A stretch of DNA of 64,000 nucleotides, taken from NCBI RefSeq assembly GCF_040605455.1, contig NZ_JBEXCV010000031.1, positions 3,757 through 67,756 of the forward strand. Direction: 5' to 3'. Made by a program: the position numbers and the translations under genes. Origin of the DNA: Embleya sp040605455. Lineage in GTDB: Bacteria > Actinomycetota > Actinomycetes > Streptomycetales > Streptomycetaceae. Of the stretch, positions 32,186 to 40,296 are shown in pieces (positions within the stretch are counted from its first letter, which is position 1; each line of letters begins with the position of its first letter). The notes under the pieces are model-generated. The model was not told the origin of the DNA, ran no database searches, and saw only the letters and a program-made list of their open reading frames with translations.

Positions 32186-32454
32186 GGGGATCGAACCCTG
32201 AACCCGCGGATTAAAAGCTAGACAGCGGTGGTGGTAAGGGGTGTTGGGGCGGGTAGCGGTGTGCAGTTCTGTCCGGATCTGCACACCACCGCGTCCCGCT
32301 GATACCGTCCCGTGATGCGATGCGTGAGCACCTCCGCTCACGCATCGCTCACGCATTCAGAGGCCCCGGGAGGTGTCGGTGCCTGGTCGTAGGCTCGTCG
32401 TCCGACGGTGGTGGATTGCATGAGTCGGCGTCCTGGCGCTGCCGGACATTCGGC
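32186..32454. repeat. Copy 2 of the ~265-bp direct repeat, with longer tRNA-Lys 3' fragment
   Basis: Matches 29809-30073 with scattered differences, including the dyads (second dyad at 32318-32347). Here the tRNA-Lys part is longer: 32176-32217 on the minus strand reads from the anticodon loop (CTTTTAATCC) through the T-arm to the acceptor end TGACGGCCCA, about 42 nt. The 5' half of the tRNA is absent, so this is not a functional gene. Both copies carry the same element-side sequence, GTCTAG before the anticodon loop, replacing the natural tRNA 5' half. 32455-32660 holds no recognisable gene. Confidence 0.84.
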
Positions 32455-32660
32455 CATTTTTCCAATGCTGAGCTGGCGTGCGATTCGCGAGATTGACCGC
32501 GCGTCGCGCATCTGTCCAGCCAGGATGTGGACTTCGACTTCGTGCTGGCCTGGCGATATGTGGCGCCCTTCAGAAGAAGCCCGGCTGACGGTTCGTCATC
32601 AGCAGCGCGCAGGAGTAGAGCCAGCAAGGCGCATCTCGGTTAGCCAAGCGCCCTTCGACT

Positions 32661-33953
32661 TCAGTCGGCGTCGACCGGGAGAAGCGCGAAGAACTCCTCA
32701 GCCGGAATCGGGTACTTAGTCTTCATCACGTCAGCATAGGCGCGCAGCGCCCGACTGATCTGGGCCTTAGAGCGAGGTGCGACGTGGACCTGCAGGAGGT
32801 CATACAGAAGCTGGGTGTTGCCACTGGCCATCTTGCCCTTGGCCTTGGCACCTTCCGGGGTCTCGATCCACATGGAGGAGAACGGGGCCGAGGTCATCTT
32901 CCAGTCAAGCGCCGACAGCCGCTTCATGATCTCCGGCCACTCCAAGGCTCCCTGCTCCAGGATGTGCCGAACCACCTTCGCCACCTGGTTCTGGATGGCA
33001 GGGCGCATGAACGGGTGACCGGCGCCGTCGCGGCCCTTGGGCGCCCGCACGTCCTTCGGTGACACTGAGGCGAGGTAGCGCTGACGCAAGTTGCCACACG
33101 CGTCAAGGAGTTCCCGGAGGCGTACGGCGACGATCTCGAAGCTCTGGTCGAGAAGTTCGTCGGTCGCTCGTTGCTTGGACTGTTCGGTAGTGCAGGGGAG
33201 GTCGTAGCCGATCTCCTTGACGATGTCGTAGACAACGGCAATGGTGCTCCAGGCCGGGCTCGACGCGGAGACCGACCGTTGAGCCAAAACGAGTTCGCCG
33301 TCCTGGCCCACCTTGCTGAACACGAGGACAACTTTGTCCCGCTTCAGGAACTCGTCATCGTCGAGCAGACGCCGAGTGAGGATGGCGAAGCTGTCGTCCT
33401 CATCGAGGGCGATGTTCTCCTGCAGGTTGGTGCTCTTGGCGTTCCGGTTGATGTTGGTGAAGAGCCGCCGGGTGCGGCGCCGGCCTTCATCAGTGTCGAA
33501 GTGTGGTACCACGATGACGTTGATGTCCTCGTTTCCCAGCTCCGGGTTCTGCTTGATCGCGTCTTTGATGGCCTTGAGCCGGTGCTGGCCGTCGAGGGCG
33601 AAGAACTGCTGGGTGCCGTCGAACGTGAGGACGCCAAAGTTGCGGTCCAGCCCTTGGAGGACGGCCTGATTTTCGGCATCCATCGTCACCGAGAGGTAGT
33701 TGGGGTCCCCACCCCACACCGCGATGATGAGAGCACCCAGGAAGCGGTTCTCGTTGGTGAGCAGGTACTCGGTGATGTACTGCGTCCGCGTGCCGACGCC
33801 GCGCTGGATCATGGTACCGAGGTCGCGGTTTCCGCCGAGTTCATGCGCGAAGTTAATCTCTCGGGCTACCTGGGCGTAGCTCATCAGGCAGGAGTAGTAG
33901 GTCCAGTTGCCGACCTTCGCTTCGAAGGCGGGAACGAACGTCTTGGACGGCAT
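32661..33953 (-). CDS. DndB-like DGQHR-domain protein
   Basis: Predicted 430-aa protein. The DGQHRLKAIKDA motif at residues 121-132 defines the DGQHR domain, related to ParB/sulfiredoxin-type NTPase folds and found in DndB, the repressor of the dnd phosphorothioation operon. Downstream elements typical of the family are visible (LFTNINRNAKSTNLQENIALD; VVYDIVKEIG). The same fold forms the N-terminal PT-sensing NTPase of SspE, but no HNH/DUF1524 nuclease domain follows here. It lies 37 bp after the GIY-YIG gene on the same strand, and both are separated from the ssp operon by a terminator. Regulator or effector partner: cannot be decided from sequence. ATG at 33953. Confidence 0.85.
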   Translation of the reverse strand: MPSKTFVPAFEAKVGNWTYYSCLMSYAQVAREINFAHELGGNRDLGTMIQRGVGTRTQYITEYLLTNENRFLGALIIAVWGGDPNYLSVTMDAENQAVLQGLDRNFGVLTFDGTQQFFALDGQHRLKAIKDAIKQNPELGNEDINVIVVPHFDTDEGRRRTRRLFTNINRNAKSTNLQENIALDEDDSFAILTRRLLDDDEFLKRDKVVLVFSKVGQDGELVLAQRSVSASSPAWSTIAVVYDIVKEIGYDLPCTTEQSKQRATDELLDQSFEIVAVRLRELLDACGNLRQRYLASVSPKDVRAPKGRDGAGHPFMRPAIQNQVAKVVRHILEQGALEWPEIMKRLSALDWKMTSAPFSSMWIETPEGAKAKGKMASGNTQLLYDLLQVHVAPRSKAQISRALRAYADVMKTKYPIPAEEFFALLPVDAD

Positions 33954-33990
33954 GGAGGTACCTCGATGTCAGGGGGCGAGCGAGCGCGGC

Positions 33991-34593
33991 CTAGGAGCGG
34001 AGCGCTGGTCTGGGGATGGTGCTGAGCCGACCGCGCAGAGTGGGACCGCCCCGGGTGTTGATCGGTGGGTTGTAGAGGTGGATCAGGCGGCTTTCCAGGT
34101 TCCTGATCATCGACCTGTCGTCGACTGTCGCGAACCAGTACTCCAGGGGGCGCAGGGCAAGGTAGTAAGTAAGCCGGTCGTCCCGATTGGTCGGGGGTTC
34201 TCGGGTCCAGAGGTCCTCGGGGTTCCCCCGCAGGTGCTTCTTGTAGTTTCGGTACCGATTTCTGAGCGTGTTGCCCAGTTCCCCCGCTCCACCCGCGTGC
34301 CCGATGTAGAGGACCTGGTGGAAGCTGCCCTCGGTCCGGTCTGCCATGGCCAGCTTGATCGCGGGGCGCCAGACGAACATGTAGACGCCTGGCTCGTCGG
34401 GAATCGCTATGGCGATGCTCTCGGTTGCGACGAGCCGTTCCCACGGGGATGCGAGTCGCTTCAGGTCGTCCTGGAGGACTTGGAGGCCCGACACGTCCAT
34501 CATCGGTGTGATGCCGAACTGGAGCTCCAGAGCGGGACTGGCGTCCAGGCGGTGGCGGATGACTGCGCGCGCGACCGTGTCTGGTGTCGCCAT
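33991..34593 (-). CDS. GIY-YIG nuclease-like protein in the phosphorothioation island
   Basis: Predicted 200-aa protein. A GIY-YIG core is recognisable in the right order: EPGVYMFVW (residues 67-75) for GIY, VLYIGHAGG (94-102) for YIG, LRNRYRNYKKHL with the conserved Arg, and NLESRLIHLYNPPIN, whose Glu and terminal Pro-x-x-Asn are family-typical. The ~60-residue N-terminus is helical with no assigned domain. GIY-YIG proteins cut DNA at one strand per active site. The gene starts 82 bp beyond the terminator of the ssp operon and is followed by the DndB-like gene, so the two form their own transcript. An effector that acts on or around phosphorothioates is plausible but unproven. Confidence 0.75.
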   Translation of the reverse strand: MATPDTVARAVIRHRLDASPALELQFGITPMMDVSGLQVLQDDLKRLASPWERLVATESIAIAIPDEPGVYMFVWRPAIKLAMADRTEGSFHQVLYIGHAGGAGELGNTLRNRYRNYKKHLRGNPEDLWTREPPTNRDDRLTYYLALRPLEYWFATVDDRSMIRNLESRLIHLYNPPINTRGGPTLRGRLSTIPRPALRS

Positions 34594-34674
34594 TCCTCAT
34601 GTGCTCCGACTGGGTGACGGCGTGTGATGAGCGCACACATCCTTACACGCCGTACCGACAGTCGGTGAGCGAGA

Positions 34675-34720
34675 CAGAAAAGAGTCCGTTTGATGACTGT
34701 TTGCCATCAAACGGACTCTT
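34675..34720 (-). terminator. Intrinsic terminator of the sspABCD operon
   Basis: 34680-34695 pairs perfectly over 16 bp with 34705-34720 around a 9-base loop. Read on the minus strand the stem is followed by TTTTCTGTC, so it terminates transcription arriving from sspD (stop at 34738) and isolates the GIY-YIG/DndB-like genes. Confidence 0.92.
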
Positions 34721-34737
34721 GACTGAAATCGAGGGAT

Positions 34738-35580
34738 TCAGAGATGGCAGACGGAGCAGCCCGCCTCGTCGTCATCGGCGTCGAGTGCGTCCGAGAGGAC
34801 CTCCAGCAGTGGCCGGTTGGGCTTGATCCGCTTGGCGGCTCGGGCGAGGTTCGCCTCGTGCTTGGCCTGAATTTCCTCTCGCCGCTCTATGAGCTGGTGC
34901 AGGGACTCGCCCTGAGACCACGTGTAGTCGCGGCCCTGCATCGCGGTGTCCTGGTGGCGGACCTTCTCTTCGTACGCAACAGCCTTGTCGAAGAGCTCGG
35001 GGTGGCGATCCTTGAGGCCGACCCACTCGTGCTTGCGCTGGAAGAAGCAGAAGTAGCAGCCAGACCGGGTGCGCCATTCGTAGTAGCCGGGCAGGCCGGT
35101 GCCGGCCTCGTCGAGGATGCGGCCGACGCCCTCCCGGTCGATGCCATCCTCACGGAAGGGGAAGACCGCGGTGATGTTGGGTTTGGTGCTCACATAGCCG
35201 AGCCGGTTCTCGTCCGCTCGGATTGCGACGTACGAGATCACCTCGTCCTCGCCGACCCATTCTTCCAGAGGCTTGATCTTCAGGTTCTTCGTACACCAGC
35301 GCATTTGGGGGCTCGGTAGAGTGCCCTGGTAGACCTCGAGCCAGTGGTCGAAGTCCCGGTCGGTGTTCAACCGCGTGATCGGCTTGCCGACCGCGGCCTC
35401 GAGCTTGTTGAGGTACTCGTACGTCTCGGGCAGTTCAGCGCCGGTGTCGCAGAAGAAGTACTCCATCTCCGGCACGCGGTCACGCATGTAGATGGCAAGT
35501 GCGGAGGAGTCCTTTCCCCCGGACAATCCCAGGACGTGCCGGACCTTCTTCGCCGGGGTGGTTGCGTCACTCACGATCAC
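34738..35580 (-). CDS. sspD: SspD/DndC-like ATP pyrophosphatase (PAPS reductase family)
   Basis: Predicted 280-aa protein of the PP-loop superfamily: LSGGKDSSALAIYM carries the ATP-pyrophosphatase loop (residues 19-25). Cys residues suited to an Fe-S cluster or sulfur relay are in QMRWCTKNLK, SGCYFCFF and the C-terminal CSVCHL. DndC and SspD activate the DNA backbone or carry sulfur during phosphorothioation. Its GTG start overlaps the ATPase stop by 4 bp (GTGA) and the operon terminator follows at once, so it is the last gene of sspABCD. DndD and DndE, which always accompany DndC, are absent; the DUF4007 partner points to SspD instead. Confidence 0.87.
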   Translation of the reverse strand: MIVSDATTPAKKVRHVLGLSGGKDSSALAIYMRDRVPEMEYFFCDTGAELPETYEYLNKLEAAVGKPITRLNTDRDFDHWLEVYQGTLPSPQMRWCTKNLKIKPLEEWVGEDEVISYVAIRADENRLGYVSTKPNITAVFPFREDGIDREGVGRILDEAGTGLPGYYEWRTRSGCYFCFFQRKHEWVGLKDRHPELFDKAVAYEEKVRHQDTAMQGRDYTWSQGESLHQLIERREEIQAKHEANLARAAKRIKPNRPLLEVLSDALDADDDEAGCSVCHL

Positions 35581-38500
35581 TCCGTCCTCTCGAGTGCAGT
35601 AGTGGCAACAGGCTCGGACACACGCTGGGCGAGCGCCGCGAGCAGAATGCGCGCACCGTCGGGGCCGAGCGCCTTCTTAGCCTGTGCCAAGACACTGACA
35701 ACGAGGCTCTCCGCCTCCTGCCGGGACTGCTCGGGCAGGTAGATCAGCGTGCGCTGCTCGCCACCATCCTTGTCGGTCAGGGTGAGCAGCCGGGCTTCGA
35801 GATCTTCCTCAGCGCCGCCGACCGCCTCGCCCGTCTTGTACAGGTGACTGACACGGTCGAGCGCGGCGGCCATTTCCCGGACACGACGGGCGAAGAGCGT
35901 GACGTCGTTGTCGGACCAGTCGCCCAGGGCAGAGTGCGACAGCCGCACGATCACGGGGTCGAGCCAGTCGGAGTCCGACAAGCCCTCGTTCAGTGCTATG
36001 GCGACGAACCCGCGAAGCTCGAGGCTGAGCGAGATACCGGCAAAGCCTTGGAGACGGCGTGCGAGTGCCTGTCGCAGTTCGGGCAGAGCCGAGGGCAGGC
36101 GGAACTCGCGGCTGATGGTCTCGACGACCTCGACGCGAAGCGCGCGGTCGGCGCCGGCGATTTCCTCGGCTGCGGCAGTCAGGCGCTCGACGTAGCCCTT
36201 GTTGCCGCTGGTGCTTTTGCGAGCCTCGGGGCTGATCGGGTCCAGGCATAGGGCTTGTGGGAGAGCGTGGAAGAGCAGGTCGTCCGGGTCTTGCGCGGTG
36301 AACAGCGCGGAGCGGATCGCAATGGCGTCCTTGCTGATGCGCTGTGTGCGGCGCGCGTATGGCGTGAGCACCATGACCCGCTCGAGCAGAGCACGGGTAA
36401 CCGAGAGAATGGCCGGGTTGCGCAGCGCCTGGGAGCGGGGCGGTTCGACGTTCAGTGCCAGCGAGAGCTTCTTGACAACGCTCTCCCGCAGGCCGTCACC
36501 GAGTGGCGTGGCCTTCACGGAGAACCGGCCCGGCGCCTTGATCATCCGCTCCACCACGTCGGTGGTCAGGCGCGGTAGGTAGGAGCCCTCCTCGAACAGG
36601 GCCACGTCCTGGCTGCGCAGGATAAGTGCGGTCACCACCAACAGAGGCACCACGCCGGCCTTGACGCCGTATGGCGGCACCATGACGGCGCGGAAGATCT
36701 CGTCAAGATTGGTGCGCTTGTGGGCGTCCGAGAGTGCCATTTCAAGGGCATCCCAGACGGGCAGCACGTGCGGGTGGGCGGGGCCTGGCCGCGAGAAGCC
36801 GTAGGGCAGCAGCGTGGTCGAGGAGTCGTCCGCGGTGCCGCTGTTCTCCCGGTGCAGGCCCATGAACTCCAGAGCCCCGCTGTACATGGCGCGCTCGGCC
36901 GGGTACTTGTCGATGCCCAGGTGACGTTCGCCGGACTTGGTCAGCATGGCGGTCAGCAGTTTCCCGCGTGCTTTCGCCCCCTGGCTGGTCAGCTCATGGC
37001 GACCGAGCATCTCGTTGCGAATGTGCGGGGTTGCAGGGAACACCCGGTCACAAGCGATGGACGCAAGTCCGCTGAGGCTACGGCTTTCGATGACCTCGCC
37101 CTCGCCAGACTCCGCAGTGATGCCCGAGCGCCACAGGCGCCAGGTGGCTCGCTGGGTAAGAGGGAAGAATGCTGCGCTGAGCAGTTCGAGCAGCTCGCGC
37201 TTGGCAGCCGATGTCCGCTCGGAGATCTCGCGACTAGCCACCGGGTCCAGGGTTTTGTCGCGCTGCAGTTCCTCCAGCGCCACGAGGTGGAAGGCAGCAC
37301 GCAGGACTAGGTCTGGCTCATCGGTCGTCCCGAGCACTACGGGCAGCGAAGATTCGACGAAAGGCCGATCCTCCATGGTTCCGAGGTGGAAGACGAGAAG
37401 GCCGTCGGCGTGGTCGTTGAGTTCGTCGGGTCCCTCGATGAGCTGCGTCTGGGCACCGGAGATTCGGACGAAAAGGGCGCGAAGCATGCCTGTGATCTGG
37501 CTGTGCCGGCCAGCCGCGACAGCCAGCGGGAGGTAGTCACCGAGCCTTTGGAGGACTGCTGCCTCGTCGAGGTGGCTGAGTGCCTCCTTGAGGCGCCCGT
37601 CGATGTCGAAGTTGCTTCCGCGCCACACGCGGTACTCGCCGTTGAATGTGCGGAGTACCAGGAGGCCACGGTCCACCAGGCCGTTGAGCTGCTTCTCCAG
37701 GGCGGCGAACGCCTTGGGACTGGGTGCGTCGGCCGGGTCGTGCAGCGCGAAGTAGATCATTGCCGCGGTCGCCCGCAGCGCACCGTCGGAGTCGATCAGG
37801 TTCAGCATGCCGATCGTGCGCAGAAGGCGCTGCTCGGCAGTGGACAGGCCATTGGCTTCGGTGACCCGGGATTCGATCTCGATCCAGCGGCTGGCGTTGC
37901 TTGATGCCAGCAACGAGGTTCGGCCGGAGTCGAGGAAGAAGTCGTACAGCTGGGGCAGCTGGACGGTGCTCGCCCGGCGCGGCTTGTCAGTCGAGAACGA
38001 GGCGAGTGAGCGGCGGATCGTGTGGGGCTCGTCGTTGTTGAGGAACCCGGACAGGCTGCGGTCGTGCTGACCGATCTGCGCCGCGAGGAAGGGCGCCGCG
38101 ACCGCGGTCAACGGATGCAGGGGATAGAGGTCGGCGAAGTCCTGCACCGCGAGGTCCACGACATCGTTGAGGCCGTGATCACGCCAGGCCTTCTCGGCTG
38201 CCTCGGCGTGCGCCCAGATGAGCTTGCGGCCGGGCTCCGCAACAGCGGACTGATCGAGTCGGCGGCGCATCAGCTGGACCGAGTCGCCCAGGTGGGGGGC
38301 AAAGGTGATGTCTTCGAATCGGCCCTGGATCTTGGCCCATTCGCGGGTCTGCAGCTCGCTGGAGTGGGCAGCGTAGTCCATGAACGACAAGTGCTGCAGT
38401 GTCATCATGAACAACGGCAGGCCACGGCTGCCAGCGCTCTTCTCCGCGAGATCCTGCAGGAGGAACAGGTCGTCCTTCGCGCTGGAGAACTCGCTGTGCC

Positions 38501-39143
38501 CGGCAAGGTGCTCCAGGGTCTTGCCGAACTCATCGATGATCAGCAGGAGAGGCTGCTGCGCGCACAGGGCGGTGACGGCAGCGACGATGTCCTCGGGCTT
38601 GGCGGTGGCAGGATCATCGCACCGCGCCAGCGCGGTGGCGACAGCCTTGGGTGTCCTGGACGGCCAGCGCCGCTTGGCGGCGGTCTGCAGGGCACGGGAC
38701 AGGGTGGTAACGAGAGGCTCGCGCCGGGCGGTCGCGACAGCGCCAAGGAAACCTTCCGGCGCTAGTTGGTCACGAGATGTGGCCAGGCGCCGCGCCAGGC
38801 CGGGGCTGACGGTGGCCAGCACAGCGTGTGCCTCGGCGCGCCGGCTCTCGTCGCACCCGAGAGTCGCGTCGATGAGATTGGCTAGGGTGGACTTGCCCGA
38901 GCCATAAGGTCCAGTGAACGACCACGACCTGGGACGGCGCAGGTCGCCGAGGGCGTTGGCAACCCGATCGAACACGTCGACTGCCCGAGCACCGATATAC
39001 GGGGAGTGCAGTTCGTCCAAGACATCGCGCTCCACATTGGTGGAGCGCATACGCGAACCGATCACCTGGACACCGGCCGGGAACTGCGGGCCACCGGAGG
39101 ACATGCGGGCGGCGCTGGACCGCGTGGGGGTCTCGGTGGTCAC
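35577..39143 (-). CDS. sspC: SspC-like large P-loop ATPase
   Basis: Predicted 1188-aa ATPase. Walker A is FTGPYGSGKSTLANL (residues 77-91) and Walker B LLLIIDEFGKTLEHL (around 199-213). The rest is long, mostly helical and without other motifs that I can identify. In the SspABCD system SspC supplies ATP hydrolysis needed for modification; length and partners agree. It overlaps both neighbours by 4 bp (GTGA), so sspB, sspC and sspD are translationally coupled. BrxC/PglY ATPases of BREX have a similar size, but PglZ and BrxL are absent. DptH/DndF-type ATPases are a weaker alternative. Confidence 0.82.
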   Translation of the reverse strand: MTTETPTRSSAARMSSGGPQFPAGVQVIGSRMRSTNVERDVLDELHSPYIGARAVDVFDRVANALGDLRRPRSWSFTGPYGSGKSTLANLIDATLGCDESRRAEAHAVLATVSPGLARRLATSRDQLAPEGFLGAVATARREPLVTTLSRALQTAAKRRWPSRTPKAVATALARCDDPATAKPEDIVAAVTALCAQQPLLLIIDEFGKTLEHLAGHSEFSSAKDDLFLLQDLAEKSAGSRGLPLFMMTLQHLSFMDYAAHSSELQTREWAKIQGRFEDITFAPHLGDSVQLMRRRLDQSAVAEPGRKLIWAHAEAAEKAWRDHGLNDVVDLAVQDFADLYPLHPLTAVAAPFLAAQIGQHDRSLSGFLNNDEPHTIRRSLASFSTDKPRRASTVQLPQLYDFFLDSGRTSLLASSNASRWIEIESRVTEANGLSTAEQRLLRTIGMLNLIDSDGALRATAAMIYFALHDPADAPSPKAFAALEKQLNGLVDRGLLVLRTFNGEYRVWRGSNFDIDGRLKEALSHLDEAAVLQRLGDYLPLAVAAGRHSQITGMLRALFVRISGAQTQLIEGPDELNDHADGLLVFHLGTMEDRPFVESSLPVVLGTTDEPDLVLRAAFHLVALEELQRDKTLDPVASREISERTSAAKRELLELLSAAFFPLTQRATWRLWRSGITAESGEGEVIESRSLSGLASIACDRVFPATPHIRNEMLGRHELTSQGAKARGKLLTAMLTKSGERHLGIDKYPAERAMYSGALEFMGLHRENSGTADDSSTTLLPYGFSRPGPAHPHVLPVWDALEMALSDAHKRTNLDEIFRAVMVPPYGVKAGVVPLLVVTALILRSQDVALFEEGSYLPRLTTDVVERMIKAPGRFSVKATPLGDGLRESVVKKLSLALNVEPPRSQALRNPAILSVTRALLERVMVLTPYARRTQRISKDAIAIRSALFTAQDPDDLLFHALPQALCLDPISPEARKSTSGNKGYVERLTAAAEEIAGADRALRVEVVETISREFRLPSALPELRQALARRLQGFAGISLSLELRGFVAIALNEGLSDSDWLDPVIVRLSHSALGDWSDNDVTLFARRVREMAAALDRVSHLYKTGEAVGGAEEDLEARLLTLTDKDGGEQRTLIYLPEQSRQEAESLVVSVLAQAKKALGPDGARILLAALAQRVSEPVATTALERTE

Positions 39144-40243
39144 TGTGTCTCCTCGATCAGGGCGAGCTGCGGCTCAAAAACGTCCTGAAGCTTGAGTTCG
39201 CGCGCCTCAGCTTCGGCGAGCTTGGGATAGCTGCGGCCCCAGTCCTCGCGGGTCGGGAAGCCCGGCCTCTCCCGGACCTTGTCGTACTGGGCGTCCAAAA
39301 CATCCCAAGCCAGATCGAACGGGTCGGAGGTGAACGCCAGACTGCGCTGACCGACCGCCTCCACCACCTGCAGGCCCGCAGTGGTGGCGGCCACCCGCTC
39401 CAGGGCTCCGGCAATGTCAGGTTCACGCACGCGGAAGGCCCGCCCGGGTGCGCCGTGCTCGTTGGCGAGCCGGGCGAGGGAAATAGACCCGGCACTGCGG
39501 GTGGTCTGAGCGGCGTAGTCGAGGCAGGCGTACGCCACCACGCGGTCAGGCAAGGAGATGCGCGAGCCGGTCGTGAACTCCCACTCGGCACGTCCGGAGG
39601 TCGGATGGTCCACCGCTTCCATCAGGCCGAGCTCACGGAAGGGGCAAGCCAGCAGGTCTTCAAGCGCGCCGGGCGCGCCGCCCTTGGCCCGCTTCGCTGG
39701 AACGTACATCTTGGTAATGCAGTCGACGTCCCTGATAACGGATGCTTCCGCAGGCGCTTCTGCGTACGACAAGTTCGCGTGTCGCGCGATCAGCTGGGTG
39801 AGGTCGGGCGCTGAGAACCGCGCGAACGGCGCGAGCTGGAAAGCGACATACCAGGACGGCGCCCAGCTCTTTGCCCCGGGCCGGGAGCACAACAGCCACC
39901 AATGCAGCAGCCATAGGCTGCCCTGCTCTTCTAGATAAGGATCGGCACCGTTCTCATCGAGGAGCCACCGTGCCTCCCACGTGGGGTAGGAGAACAATGC
40001 GCGGGCGTTGGCATCATCGCCTGGGAACTCGCGGGTCAGTTTGAAAGCCCGTGACCAATACCTCATGGCATTGGACATGTTCTTGCCGACCCCGAGAAGA
40101 ACGGGTGCGTCATCCGCTAGGAACGTGTCCGGGCGGTCCTTCACCTGCATGTATGCCTTATGGAGCCACCCGAATCGCGGCGCGAAGGTCTCGTGGCGCG
40201 CGAAGTTGAAGTGGGCGGCTTCCGCGAGCCGGCTGTCTGACAT
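39140..40243 (-). CDS. sspB: SspB-like DUF4007 protein (DNA nickase of phosphorothioation)
   Basis: Predicted 367-aa protein. The N-terminus FNFARHETFAPRFGWLHKAY (residues 13-32) is the hallmark of DUF4007, and VLLGVGKNMSNAMRYWSRAF follows, as expected. SspB has been reported as the DNA-nicking component that exposes one strand for single-stranded phosphorothioation (established for other SspABCD systems). It lies 53 bp after sspA and overlaps sspC by 4 bp. No DndB/DndD/DndE gene is fused or adjacent on this side. The ATG at 40243 begins the conserved sequence. Confidence 0.88.
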   Translation of the reverse strand: MSDSRLAEAAHFNFARHETFAPRFGWLHKAYMQVKDRPDTFLADDAPVLLGVGKNMSNAMRYWSRAFKLTREFPGDDANARALFSYPTWEARWLLDENGADPYLEEQGSLWLLHWWLLCSRPGAKSWAPSWYVAFQLAPFARFSAPDLTQLIARHANLSYAEAPAEASVIRDVDCITKMYVPAKRAKGGAPGALEDLLACPFRELGLMEAVDHPTSGRAEWEFTTGSRISLPDRVVAYACLDYAAQTTRSAGSISLARLANEHGAPGRAFRVREPDIAGALERVAATTAGLQVVEAVGQRSLAFTSDPFDLAWDVLDAQYDKVRERPGFPTREDWGRSYPKLAEAEARELKLQDVFEPQLALIEETQ

Positions 40244-40296
40244 GCGAGGCTTTCTCCGTGTCCGTCAAAGCGTGGATGGTGTTAGTGCAGGCCTTG

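Noticed and set aside
32176..32217. tRNA-Lys gene
   Set aside because: Only the 3' half is present; the D-arm and 5' acceptor strand are missing, so it is an attachment-site remnant.
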